Below, in pieces: positions 16,967-24,733 of a stretch of 32,634 nucleotides of DNA. The stretch covers positions 1 to 32,634 of the forward strand of contig PWVH01000014.1 in the NCBI GenBank assembly GCA_003563465.1. Direction: 5' to 3'. The stretch comes from Coriobacteriaceae bacterium. GTDB taxonomy: Bacteria; Actinomycetota; Coriobacteriia; Anaerosomatales; SLCP01. The notes below the pieces were generated by a model. The model ran no database searches, was not told where the DNA came from, and saw only the letters and a program-made list of their open reading frames with translations. Numbering within the stretch: position 1 is the first letter of the stretch; each line of letters starts with the position of its first letter. The position numbers and the translations under genes are program-made.

Positions 16967-18373
16967 ATGCGTCGTACCAAGATCGTGGCTACCATCGGGC
17001 CGGCCAGCGAGTCTGCGGAGTCGTTGGACGCGCTGATTCGGTCGGGCATGGACGTCGCCCGGCTGAACTCCTCACACTCCGGTCCTGAGGAGCTCGCCGA
17101 GCGTCTCGAAACTGTGCGCGCAGCTGGTGAGCGAGCAGGGAAGCCCGTTGCGATCATGCTCGACCTCGCCGGTCCCAAATTGCGTTTGGGCGAGATCGTC
17201 CCGGGAACCGAGCTCGTGTCCGGAGAGAGGTTCTCTCTTGTGCCCGGAGAGTGTACCGGCGATGCGACAAGAGCGTGTCTCGCATACACGGATCTCGCCG
17301 AGGACCTCGCGCCCGGCGATCGTTTGCTCATCGACGACGGCGCCATCGAGCTCGAGGTGACCGAGATCGATCATGGAGCGGTGCACACCCGCGTAGAGGT
17401 AGGTGGAGCGCTCTCGAGTCGCAAGGGCATCAACGTTCCCGGCGTCAGCCTCGATGTGGATGCGGTGACGGACTACGATCGCGAGGTGCTATCTTGGGGA
17501 CTCGAGTCGGGAGTCGATCTCGTTGCTCAGTCCTTCGTTCGCAGCGCTCAAGACGTCGAGCGCCTTCGCGAACTCATCGGCGAGCGTTCCGTGCCCATCG
17601 TCGTGAAGATCGAGAAGCATGAGGCGACCGAGGACATCGAGGCCATAGTAGCTGCAAGCGACGCAGTCATGGTCGCTCGCGGGGATCTGGGTGTGGAAAC
17701 CTCTGCAGAGGAAGTGCCGGTGCTCCAGCTGCGCATCATCGAGTTATGTCGCGCTGCGGGAGTACCTGTGATCGTAGCAACCCAGATGCTCGAGTCGATG
17801 ACCGAAGCTCCAAGGCCTACGCGTGCCGAGGCCTCTGACGTAGCGAACGCAATCTTCCAGAAGGTGGACGCTGTCATGCTCTCTGCGGAGACCGCCGTGG
17901 GACGCTATCCAGTCGAGTCGGTGGCCACCATGGCGAGGATCGCCAAACGGGCAGAGGAGGCGGTTCCGGCGGCGCATGAAAGCCATGTTCGGGCCGGCGA
18001 AAGGAGCGATGTCACCGCCGCGGTGAGCGCCGCCGTCTGCGAGCTGGCCGGAGATCTAGAACTCGACGCGATTGTCACTGCCACGCAGTCGGGCGCGACA
18101 GCAAGGGCCGTCGCACGTCACAGGCCTGATGTTCCCGTGGTAGCCGTGACGCCGGACGAGGCTGTCGCCCGGCAGCTTGAGCTGGTGTGGGGTGTTTGCC
18201 CCTTGGTTGTTCCGCTTGCCGACGATACGGACCTTATGCTCGACACCGTGCTTGCGGCCGTGCGCAGGGCGGGTCTTGCCGATGCAGGGCGGCTGGTTGC
18301 GATCACAGCTGGCATCTCGTCGCGGGTACCCGGCGCCACCGATCTGATACTCGTGAAAGAGGTTCCGGAGTAG
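16967..18373 (+). CDS. pyk: Pyruvate kinase
   Basis: Transfers phosphate from PEP to ADP in the last step of glycolysis; 468 residues, the common bacterial length without the extra C-terminal PEP-utiliser domain. Motifs: RRTKIVATIGPAS, GMDVARLNSSHS (the R-x-N-x-S-H substrate/K+ residues), LDLAGPKLRLGEI, the B domain about 70-165, catalytic Lys in VVKIEKHEATED, metal-binding ARGDLGVE, and VATQMLESM...PTRAEASDVANAI followed by VMLSAETAVGRYP. Family sequences usually have NFSHG and SGETA, so NSSHS and SAETA are mild deviations; catalytic residues look intact. Start ATG 16967 has TAGGAGG 6 nt upstream. A regulatory C-domain occupies about 350-468. Confidence 0.95.
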   Translation: MRRTKIVATIGPASESAESLDALIRSGMDVARLNSSHSGPEELAERLETVRAAGERAGKPVAIMLDLAGPKLRLGEIVPGTELVSGERFSLVPGECTGDATRACLAYTDLAEDLAPGDRLLIDDGAIELEVTEIDHGAVHTRVEVGGALSSRKGINVPGVSLDVDAVTDYDREVLSWGLESGVDLVAQSFVRSAQDVERLRELIGERSVPIVVKIEKHEATEDIEAIVAASDAVMVARGDLGVETSAEEVPVLQLRIIELCRAAGVPVIVATQMLESMTEAPRPTRAEASDVANAIFQKVDAVMLSAETAVGRYPVESVATMARIAKRAEEAVPAAHESHVRAGERSDVTAAVSAAVCELAGDLELDAIVTATQSGATARAVARHRPDVPVVAVTPDEAVARQLELVWGVCPLVVPLADDTDLMLDTVLAAVRRAGLADAGRLVAITAGISSRVPGATDLILVKEVPE

Positions 18374-18400
18374 CTACCTCACCCTAAGGTTCGACCTGAG

Positions 18401-18431
18401 GTGACGCGCCGTGCCTCAGCTGTGATATCAT
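18401..18431 (+). promoter_or_regulatory. Weak candidate promoter before the FtsB/DivIC-like gene
   Basis: GTGACG (18401-18406) and TATCAT (18426-18431, 5 of 6 to the -10 consensus) are separated by 19 bp. They lie in the 127-bp gap between pyk and the next gene. The long spacer makes this tentative. Confidence 0.22.
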
Positions 18432-18500
18432 CAACACCATCAAGAAGTGCACCACGTCAAAACCGCACACGCTGGCCTTCTCATAGGACTTCTTCACGCT

Positions 18501-19115
18501 ATGGCATCGAGGAACTCGACGCGGCACGGGGCTTCAGCGAGATCACGACGGACCACCTCGGCTGGGAGGTCCGCGCGTGGTGTTTCGGTGCATCCCCGGT
18601 CTCGCGCTACTTCTAAAAGCACGACTAAGCGCACGACTTCTAGGCGCACGACTAAGCGCACGACTTCGAGGCGTGCCCCTGCAAAGGCGAAAGGGAACGC
18701 GGCGGCCGTCGCCAAGAGCCGCAAACAAACTCGAGCACGTCCCCGGCAACGGCACCTTTTGCTCTGGGTGCTGGCATTCCTCGGCACGATAGCCGTCGTA
18801 GCGTGGGTTCTCTATCCGGCGTTGCGTGTCCACTACCAGGAGACACGCGAGAAGACGCGCCTTGAGGCCGAGCTCGAAACTCTCAAGGCGCGCAACGAGA
18901 CCTTGAGTGCACAGGTCGATCGTCTCAAGACGCCGGAAGGAGTCGAGGAGATCGCGAGAGAGAACCTCGGCATGATCAAGGAGGGGGAGAATCTCTACGT
19001 TGTGCTCGAGGAAGAGGAGCCCACAGAAACCGCAGCCCCCAACCTGGAGATAGACGAAGCGGAAAGAGATCCAGCCTGGGTCGAGGTGCTCGACCTTGTC
19101 TTCGGCGTGAGATAG
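18501..19115 (+). CDS. Septum formation initiator (FtsB/DivIC-like) membrane protein
   Basis: A single-pass divisome protein of the FtsB/DivIC family, 204 residues. The N-terminal cytoplasmic part (1-88) is very Arg/Lys/Ser/Thr-rich and includes a repeated TKRTTSRR motif. A transmembrane helix lies at about 91-112 (LLLWVLAFLGTIAVVAWVLY), followed by a coiled coil (ETREKTRLEAELETLKARNETLSAQVDRLKTPEGVEEIARENLGMIKEGEN as the DivIC-type region) and an acidic tail. Starts at ATG 18501 or GTG 18447 are both possible; ATG is preferred although no strong ribosome site is visible. In Actinobacteria this gene commonly lies between eno and the DUF501 gene, as here apart from the inserted methyltransferase and pyk. 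Confidence 0.85.
   Translation: MASRNSTRHGASARSRRTTSAGRSARGVSVHPRSRATSKSTTKRTTSRRTTKRTTSRRAPAKAKGNAAAVAKSRKQTRARPRQRHLLLWVLAFLGTIAVVAWVLYPALRVHYQETREKTRLEAELETLKARNETLSAQVDRLKTPEGVEEIARENLGMIKEGENLYVVLEEEEPTETAAPNLEIDEAERDPAWVEVLDLVFGVR
18618..18671 (+). repeat. 27-bp tandem duplication inside the FtsB/DivIC-like gene
   Basis: Two nearly identical 27-bp units, 18618-18644 and 18645-18671, each containing CACGACTAAGCGCACGACTT and differing at two positions (first base and T/G near the end). The unit is a multiple of 3, so it duplicates nine residues (consensus TTKRTTSRR) in the basic cytoplasmic tail without shifting frame. Confidence 0.85.
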
Positions 19116-19123
19116 GAGGCAGC

Positions 19124-19657
19124 GTGGTCGCCGGTACCGGAAAGGCGACACCAGCGGATGCGGTGATGGTCGAGTTGCAGCTCGGCCGTGCGCCTCGAGG
19201 AGAGTGGAGGGTCGCGGTCCGCTGCCGCTACGATTTCCCGCAGGTGATAGCAACGGCTCCGCAACTTGTCGACGGCTCGCCCTTTCCGACGCTTCACTGG
19301 CTCACATGCCCCTTTCTCGTCGAGGCGATAGACGGGTTGGAATCGGCAGGGGGTGCCGATGAGTGGGCCGAACGGCTTGCCAGCGACCCCTCCTTTGCCG
19401 AGCGCATGCTCGCTGCGGATGCGCACTATCGCGCTCTCAGGACTGCCGAGGGTCGCGGATGCGCTGACCTCTGTGCGGGCGTGGGCGTGGCAGGCCAGCA
19501 GGACCCCCTGGCTACCAAGTGTCTCCATGCGCATCTGGCCGCTCGTCTGGCGGGAATCGACGACCCGGTGGGCGAGAGCCTGCTGGAGACCGTTGGCGAT
19601 GCGTGCGAGGATTCGCGCTGCGGGAACCTTACCTGTCTGCGGGAGGAGCGAGATTGA
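19124..19657 (+). CDS. DUF501 domain protein
   Basis: A 177-residue protein matching the actinobacterial DUF501 family by context and pattern: VMVELQLGRAPRG and VRCRYDFPQVIATAP near the start, then FPTLHWLTCPFLVEAIDGLES, a conserved core, and a Cys-rich end (HYRALR, KCLHAHLAARLAGIDDPVG, DSRCGNLTC). Cys residues in TCPF, GCADLC, KCLH and CGNLTC could bind a metal, but this is only suggestive. Function is unknown. Start GTG 19124 has TAGGAGG upstream; the stop overlaps the TTG start of ppx/gppA (TTGA). It is nearly always found between ftsB/divIC and ppx in this phylum. Confidence 0.85.
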   Translation: MVAGTGKATPADAVMVELQLGRAPRGEWRVAVRCRYDFPQVIATAPQLVDGSPFPTLHWLTCPFLVEAIDGLESAGGADEWAERLASDPSFAERMLAADAHYRALRTAEGRGCADLCAGVGVAGQQDPLATKCLHAHLAARLAGIDDPVGESLLETVGDACEDSRCGNLTCLREERD

Positions 19658-20610
19658 GCGACCCAGCGACCCGTCGCCTCGCTGCAATCGACATCGGCAC
19701 AGTCACGACCCGGTTGCTCATAGCCGACGTCGGACCCGAAGACATCACGGAGGTCTTTCGCAGCACGGATATCACACACCTCGGCGAAGGCCTGGCCGAG
19801 ACCGGAGAGCTCTCCGGTGCAGCGATGGCCCGTGTCGAATCGGTGGTCGTGCGCTATGCGGCAGAGTTGCACGCTCACGATGTGGAATCCCACGCCGCCG
19901 TCGCCACCTCGGCCTCGCGCGATGCCGCGAACGCCGGCGAGTTTGCAGCGATGCTAGCTCGGCACGGCATCGAACCGCGGATCGTGGACGGTTCTACGGA
20001 GGCGCGCCTGGCTTTTGCGGGGGCTACTCACGGAATCGTCGGCGAAGGGCTTTTGGTAAGCGACATCGGAGGCGGTTCAACCGAACTCATTCTAGGGCGA
20101 GCGTTCGAGCAGGGTGGCACGAAGCTTGCCGAAGTAGTGGAGGAAAGATCGATAGATATCGGCTCGCGGCGCATGACGGAGATGTTTCTCGATTCCGACC
20201 TGCCGACATCGTCCGAACTGGACCGGGCACGCTCGTGGGGCCGGGACGAGCTAGCCTCCTTCTTCGACTCCCTTACCGAACGGCCTCGGCTTTCGATCGC
20301 TCTTGCCGGGACCGCGACCACGCTTTCTGCGATACGGCAGGGCATGGCGGTCTACGATCCGGATCTAGTGCACGGCTCGACGCTTACGAGAGCCGAGATC
20401 GTGAAGCTTTTAGGAAGACTGGCTGCCCTGCCGCTCGATAGACGGCGCGAGGAGGTAGTGGGCCTGGATCCGGGTCGCGCACCGGTCATCGTCGCGGGAA
20501 CTCTGATTCTAGAGCTGGTCCTCGAATTGGCAGGCCTGGATTCGACGACCGTAAGCGAGCACGACATACTGTACGGAATCGTGCTGGATGCGTACGCTTC
20601 CATCTCGTGA
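19654..20610 (+). CDS. ppx: Ppx/GppA-type exopolyphosphatase / pppGpp phosphatase
   Basis: A 318-residue ASKHA-fold enzyme that removes phosphate from polyphosphate or pppGpp. Motifs: phosphate 1 loop AAIDIGTVTTRLLIADV near residues 8-24, SHAAVATSASRDAAN, and the phosphate 2 loop LVSDIGGGSTELILGR near residues 133-148; the acidic catalytic region and GTATTLSAIRQGM follow. Only the N-terminal two subdomains of the longer E. coli proteins are present, the usual short form in Actinobacteria. The TTG start at 19654 has GGGAGGAGCG upstream and overlaps the DUF501 stop, so the two are probably co-translated. Polyphosphate and pppGpp activity cannot be separated by sequence alone. Confidence 0.9.
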   Translation: MSDPATRRLAAIDIGTVTTRLLIADVGPEDITEVFRSTDITHLGEGLAETGELSGAAMARVESVVVRYAAELHAHDVESHAAVATSASRDAANAGEFAAMLARHGIEPRIVDGSTEARLAFAGATHGIVGEGLLVSDIGGGSTELILGRAFEQGGTKLAEVVEERSIDIGSRRMTEMFLDSDLPTSSELDRARSWGRDELASFFDSLTERPRLSIALAGTATTLSAIRQGMAVYDPDLVHGSTLTRAEIVKLLGRLAALPLDRRREEVVGLDPGRAPVIVAGTLILELVLELAGLDSTTVSEHDILYGIVLDAYASIS

Positions 20611-20644
20611 ACGTATTCGCGAAGCCGAGGATCGGGTGAAAGAC

Positions 20645-20731
20645 GGCGGTGTATCCGAATTGGCACAGGAAGGGGCCTTAAAAGCCTCTGGCCGCAAGGC
20701 CGTGTGGGTTCGAGTCCCACCACCGCCACCA
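20645..20731 (+). tRNA. tRNA-Leu (UAA anticodon)
   Basis: Complete class II cloverleaf with encoded CCA. Acceptor 20645-20651 (GGCGGTG) pairs with 20721-20727 (CACCGCC); T arm GTGGG-TTCGAGT-CCCAC at 20704-20720; anticodon loop CTTAAAA with TAA; long variable arm with GGCC/GGCC stem; discriminator A728 and CCA 20729-20731. It lies 34 nt after ppx/gppA. Confidence 0.96.
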
Positions 20732-20737
20732 CAACCT

Positions 20738-20783
20738 CCGGCGCTGCTCTGCCGATATTGAACGCCGGGGTACTTTGCCCGGC
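20738..20783 (+). other. Two mutually exclusive hairpins between tRNA-Leu and the corrinoid protein gene
   Basis: CCGGCG (20738-20743) can pair with CGCCGG (20763-20768), while GCCGGG (20764-20769) can pair with CCCGGC (20778-20783). The middle strand is shared, so only one can form. No U-run follows, so a simple terminator is not supported; they may affect tRNA 3' processing or read-through into the next gene. Confidence 0.4.
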
Positions 20784-20870
20784 ACGCTGCGGCTCTGCGA
20801 TACTGCAAGAGTTTGGAATGTCGCTTTCCGGGGGTGGGCTACCGGAGCCGATGTGAAGGGAGCGTGAGGC

Positions 20871-21530
20871 GTGGGCGATGACTCTGCAGCACGCCTCTAC
20901 CAGGCGTTCGTCAGTCAGGACCCGGCGGCCGCGATCGCCGTGATCGAGGGCGTGCGCGACAGCAGCAGCGATAAGGCCAAGCTCTTCGACTCGCTCTTCG
21001 CGCCTGCCATGGCCATGCTCGGGGGAGCCTGGGCTGCCGGAGTCATCGACGAGGACACCTTCACTCAAGCTTCGGTCGTGGCCGAGCAGGTCAACTCGTT
21101 CGTGACGCCCCCGGCTACCGCACACGACACCGGCATCACCGTGCTGGTCGGTTCGATGCATCGCGACGTCCACAGCATCGACAAGAACGTGATCGCCGCA
21201 GCGTTGAGAGAGGCCGGACATCGCGTGATAGACCTCGGCGTCGACGTTCGCCCCGTGGATTTCTTCGAACGTGCCGAAGAGACCGGTGCGCGAATGGTCA
21301 TCGTCTCGGCCCAGATGATTTCGACTGCTCGTGCAGTGAGTCGCATAAGAGAGGTGTTCGAGGCGCAAGGACGTGACGATGTCATCATGCTCGTTTCGGG
21401 AGGGCCGTTCGCGGCGGATGAGGGATTGGCGCGCGATGTTGGCGCGAACGGCGTGGTACGGGGAGCAGAGAGCGCGCTCAGGCTCGTAGAACGTGTCGCT
21501 CGCGAGCGCTTCGCCGGGAGCGAGCGGTGA
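20871..21530 (+). CDS. Stand-alone cobalamin (corrinoid)-binding protein
   Basis: A 219-residue two-domain corrinoid protein. Residues about 1-80 form the helical cap module of methionine-synthase/MtaC type (LFDSLFAPAMAMLGGAWAAGVIDEDTFTQAS). Residues about 88-219 are the Rossmann B12-binding domain: VLVGSMHRDVHSIDKN with lower-ligand His101, VIDLGVDVRPVDF, MVIVSAQMI and MLVSGGPFAADEGLARDVGANGVVRGA. The usual DxHxxG reads DVHSID, with Asp104 in place of Gly, which is uncommon. No methyltransferase or activator gene is adjacent, so it may be a methyl carrier for a distant enzyme or a sensor. Start GTG 20871 follows AGGGAG. The stop overlaps the start of the TPR gene. Confidence 0.85.
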   Translation: MGDDSAARLYQAFVSQDPAAAIAVIEGVRDSSSDKAKLFDSLFAPAMAMLGGAWAAGVIDEDTFTQASVVAEQVNSFVTPPATAHDTGITVLVGSMHRDVHSIDKNVIAAALREAGHRVIDLGVDVRPVDFFERAEETGARMVIVSAQMISTARAVSRIREVFEAQGRDDVIMLVSGGPFAADEGLARDVGANGVVRGAESALRLVERVARERFAGSER

Positions 21531-22693
21531 TGCGCTCGCGGTCCAAGCATGTGAAGCTTGCCGAGGGGCTCGCACGTCAGGAGCAGATAGCCCCCGCCGT
21601 TGAGGCATGCTATCAGGCCCTGCGGGTCGGCGAGATCGACCCCCTGGTGTACTGTCTCCTGGCCGAACTCATGCTTTCGGGCGACTTCTACGACGAGGCG
21701 ATCTTCGCGGCCAGCAGGGCGATCGAGCTGGACTCCGGCTGTTCGCCGGCGTATCTTGCTTTGGGCTTGGCCTACGATAGACGTGGCGGGATGTGGGACC
21801 AGTCGATTCTTGTCTGGCACGAGTTGGCCGAGGTGGCGCCGGAACTGGTGACAGCTCACGTGCAGTTGGGCGAGGCGTTCGCGGCCACCGCCTTCGAAGA
21901 AGAGGCGATCGCCTCCTGGCGACGGGCTCTCGAGCTCGATCCGAAGGAGGCGCGCGCCATGTACGATCTCGCGATCGCTGCCTTGAAGCGAGAGGGAATG
22001 GCCACCGCGCTGCCGGGATTCCGCAAAGCTGGGGAACTCGACCCGAGCCAAGACGCTCTCTTCTTCACGCTCGCGGGGGCCTCTGGTGACGGTCAGCCTA
22101 CTCCCGTTCTCTCCGAAGTCGCGCCCGAGCGCGGCAGCCGCCTGGAGGCCGCATACGTTCTTGCGCACGAAGAAGATCTCTTCTCGGCCGCTGAGCTGGT
22201 TCGGCTGATCCTCGATGAAGACCCCGATGACGCCGAGACATTAGGTCTTGCTTCCTATCTCTATCTGAAGCAGGAAGCCGTAGACGAAGCGATGGCGTGT
22301 GCTCTACGTGCTCTGACCCTTTCGACCCGTACCCCCACAGCGGTCTACTGCCTGGGCGCTGCCTTTGCCAAGCGGCCCGGCCTGTCGTATCACGCGGCGA
22401 GAGTGTTCGACGCGCTGGCGAAGCTCGTTCCGTCGAAGCCGATGCCATACGTGCTTCTAGCCGAGTCCCTGCTAGGGCTGCAGCGCTACAGATCTGCGGG
22501 CGAATCCTATCGGGCGGCTGTCAACCTCGATCCCGCGTGCGTGCGCGCTCGATTCGGACTTGCCGCCGTGCTTCACACCGAAGGCCGTCACTCCGAAGCC
22601 GAGTGGGAGATCAGTCGAGCGGCTTATCACGACACCCGTCGCCAGAAGCTCTTCTGGGTCCTCTACGACGATTACGCCGAAGGGAGGGCTTGA
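21530..22693 (+). CDS. Tetratricopeptide-repeat protein
   Basis: A 387-residue cytoplasmic protein built of TPR helical hairpins, with no signal peptide or membrane segment. Clear repeats include ALRVGEIDPLVYCLLAEL, YDEAIFAASRAIELDSGCSP, VTAHVQLGEAFAATAFEEEAI, ASWRRALELDPKEARAMYDL and, near the end, YRSAGESYRAAVNLDPACVR with LHTEGRHSEAEWEISRAA. TPR arrays hold protein partners together; no catalytic domain is visible. ATG 21530 (or GTG 21527) overlaps the corrinoid-protein stop. The next gene starts 5 nt downstream, so these three genes form an apparent operon of unknown purpose. Confidence 0.85.
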   Translation: MRSRSKHVKLAEGLARQEQIAPAVEACYQALRVGEIDPLVYCLLAELMLSGDFYDEAIFAASRAIELDSGCSPAYLALGLAYDRRGGMWDQSILVWHELAEVAPELVTAHVQLGEAFAATAFEEEAIASWRRALELDPKEARAMYDLAIAALKREGMATALPGFRKAGELDPSQDALFFTLAGASGDGQPTPVLSEVAPERGSRLEAAYVLAHEEDLFSAAELVRLILDEDPDDAETLGLASYLYLKQEAVDEAMACALRALTLSTRTPTAVYCLGAAFAKRPGLSYHAARVFDALAKLVPSKPMPYVLLAESLLGLQRYRSAGESYRAAVNLDPACVRARFGLAAVLHTEGRHSEAEWEISRAAYHDTRRQKLFWVLYDDYAEGRA

Positions 22694-22697
22694 TACC

Positions 22698-24650
22698 GTG
22701 CCTGCCAGGCCCGTAGACTCCGTCAGTCCAAACGGCGACTCCGATTCGGCGGCGGTCTCCGCGAAACGGCCGCGGAGAAACCCGCTCTTTCCGATTGGAG
22801 TGAACTACTATCCTCTGGACTCCGAGTCCGAAGCGTGGGACGACTGGTATGCGGGGGATATCGCAGGCGACTTCGCGGCCTTCGCCAAGGCACGAATGAG
22901 CGTGGTACGCGTGTTCGTCTCGTGGAAGATGTACGAGCCCCAGGTGGGTCAGTACTCAGAAGTGGCCGAGGAACGGCTCCTCGACATCATCGAGGCGGCC
23001 AGAGAACATGGACTCCAGCTCGTGGTCTGTCTTTTCGCCGATGATCGACTCTCAGACCTCCTCGATGTCTTGTGGGGAAAGAGGCGCAATCCACGTTCGG
23101 ACGAATACCTCATTCAGCGCGAGGTGGCGCTTGTCCAGCGCATCGTCAACCGTTTCCGGGCCGAAAGGTCGATCATGGCCTGGGATCTCGCGAACGAGGC
23201 GTTCTGCAACGGCTTCTCCTCGACAGAGGAGATGAGGAACTGGGTGGAAACGCTGCGTGACGCCGTGCGCGAGATCGACCCAGAGCGTCCGATACTGCTT
23301 TCGATCGACCCGGAGACGCTCTTTCGCGAGGCGGAGATCGATGCATTCGCGGCACTCCAGGAGTGCGAGATCACCGTCAGCCATGCGACAGCGTCATATC
23401 GTGCGTATGCCGCTGCCGGGCCGATTGACTCTGGTCCTTCGACCTACCTGGAGTCCTTCCTGCTACGTTCGGCTGCTCGTGGCATGCCCGTGCTTCTCGA
23501 CGATGTGGGCGTGCACTCGCTCGACTACTCGCTCGCCGAAGAGGCCGCGGCCATGCGCTGTGCGCTCTACTCCGGACTCATGAACAGGGCTACCGGCGTA
23601 CTGATTCGCAGATGGCGCGATCTGGACACCGAGCGCCGAGAGCCTTACTTTCTCGATCCGTTCGAGGTGTTGGTGGGAGTGCACGACACGTCCGGTGTCG
23701 CGAAGCCTGCCATGTCGGAGTTGCTTAGCTTCTCGCAAGTGGTCTCCAGGCTCGATCTCCGCCGCTACACGCTTGTGCCGGAGCGTACGGGGATACTCAT
23801 GCCTGCCGAGCGCAAAGAGCCACTGCCGAGTCTGGCCGGCCTCTTCGATCCGCGTGCCTGCCTCGAAGCATACGTGTCGGCCAAGGAGGCCCATATCCCA
23901 GTCAAGGTGATTCACGAGGAGGAACCATACGAGCATATTTCCGTGATCATAGTTCCTTCGGCGTTCTCTTTGGCCGATCAGACGTGGGAGCACCTTGGCG
24001 AGTGGGTGCAGGGAGGAGGTTCTCTCATCCTGTCCTACGGTGGCGGAGACACTCATCCTGTCGTTCGCGACCTGTTCGGCGTGGAGTTCCTCGGAGATGG
24101 AGGATCTCGGCGCCGCGTCACCTGTCGCGTAGCCCAGCCCGACGTGCTTGGCCCGCTCACCTCGTTCGATGCAACGCTCGACCTGCCGGCGTTCGCTCTC
24201 CTCGGTCAGGGCGGAGCCACCGTCGTCGCCACCGACGCCAAGAGCAGTCCGCTGCTGACGTTGCACAATCAAGGTCAGGGCCGGACGGTGTTCGTGGCTG
24301 CGCCGCTCGAACGCGCGCTGGCGCAGGGACGTCATCGGGTGCCACCCGAGGCGATCAGGAGCCTTCTGCGGACCGTCTATGGAGCGGTGGCAGATGCCGC
24401 CGGATGCGGTGGGCCGCTTGTTTGCGATACTCCCGTGGTCGAGGTCGCGGTCTTCTCCAGCGATATCGATGACGTCGTACTCCTGCTCAATCACTCGGCC
24501 GAGAAGGTGACGGCCGGGCTTGCGTGCGAACGAAAGGTAGCGACCATCGCCGATGTCCGCGGGGGAAGTCCGGTCGACGTAGGCGACACTTCGTTCGGCG
24601 TGCCGCTGGGTCCGAACGGTGCCGCCGCCCTGCGCCTGAGTTACGATTAG
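22698..24650 (+). CDS. Glycoside hydrolase-like TIM-barrel protein with C-terminal GATase-like domain
   Basis: A 650-residue protein without a signal peptide. Residues about 30-385 resemble the clan A (GH5/GH42-type) TIM barrel: FPIGVNYYPLDSE, VVRVFVSWKMYEPQVGQYSE, LLDIIEAAREHGLQLVVCLF, and the acid/base-type Asn-Glu pair in WDLANEAF (Glu167). Where the nucleophile Glu is expected the sequence reads VLLDDVGVHS (Asp269), so normal retaining hydrolysis is doubtful. Residues about 415-530 resemble the GH42 trimerisation (class I glutamine amidotransferase-like) domain: VKVIHEEEPYEHISVIIVPS and LGEWVQGGGSLILSYGGG. A beta-rich C-terminal domain (about 580-650) follows. Start GTG 22698 lies about 10 nt after GGGAGG. 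The cytoplasmic location and context argue against a secreted polysaccharidase. Confidence 0.75.
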   Translation: MPARPVDSVSPNGDSDSAAVSAKRPRRNPLFPIGVNYYPLDSESEAWDDWYAGDIAGDFAAFAKARMSVVRVFVSWKMYEPQVGQYSEVAEERLLDIIEAAREHGLQLVVCLFADDRLSDLLDVLWGKRRNPRSDEYLIQREVALVQRIVNRFRAERSIMAWDLANEAFCNGFSSTEEMRNWVETLRDAVREIDPERPILLSIDPETLFREAEIDAFAALQECEITVSHATASYRAYAAAGPIDSGPSTYLESFLLRSAARGMPVLLDDVGVHSLDYSLAEEAAAMRCALYSGLMNRATGVLIRRWRDLDTERREPYFLDPFEVLVGVHDTSGVAKPAMSELLSFSQVVSRLDLRRYTLVPERTGILMPAERKEPLPSLAGLFDPRACLEAYVSAKEAHIPVKVIHEEEPYEHISVIIVPSAFSLADQTWEHLGEWVQGGGSLILSYGGGDTHPVVRDLFGVEFLGDGGSRRRVTCRVAQPDVLGPLTSFDATLDLPAFALLGQGGATVVATDAKSSPLLTLHNQGQGRTVFVAAPLERALAQGRHRVPPEAIRSLLRTVYGAVADAAGCGGPLVCDTPVVEVAVFSSDIDDVVLLLNHSAEKVTAGLACERKVATIADVRGGSPVDVGDTSFGVPLGPNGAAALRLSYD

Positions 24651-24656
24651 CCAAAA

Positions 24657-24686
24657 TTTCTAGCTTGGATTACTCTCGCTTATAAT
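24657..24686 (+). promoter_or_regulatory. Candidate promoter of the selenium operon
   Basis: A perfect -10 hexamer TATAAT (24681-24686) lies in an AT-rich stretch that stands out from the GC-rich surroundings. The best -35 at 17-18 bp is only TTTCTA (24657-24662), three matches to consensus. Transcription would begin near 24693, about 40 nt before the selD GTG. No upstream operator was recognised. Confidence 0.55.
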
Positions 24687-24733
24687 AGAAGGACGCGAGA
24701 CGGTTAAGACCGAAAGCGGGGGACGCTGCGACA

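Noticed and set aside
16967..18373. Pyruvate kinase inactivated by NSSHS and SAETA changes
   Set aside because: The catalytic Arg, Asn, Ser, Lys, Glu and Asp positions remain; these look like lineage variation.
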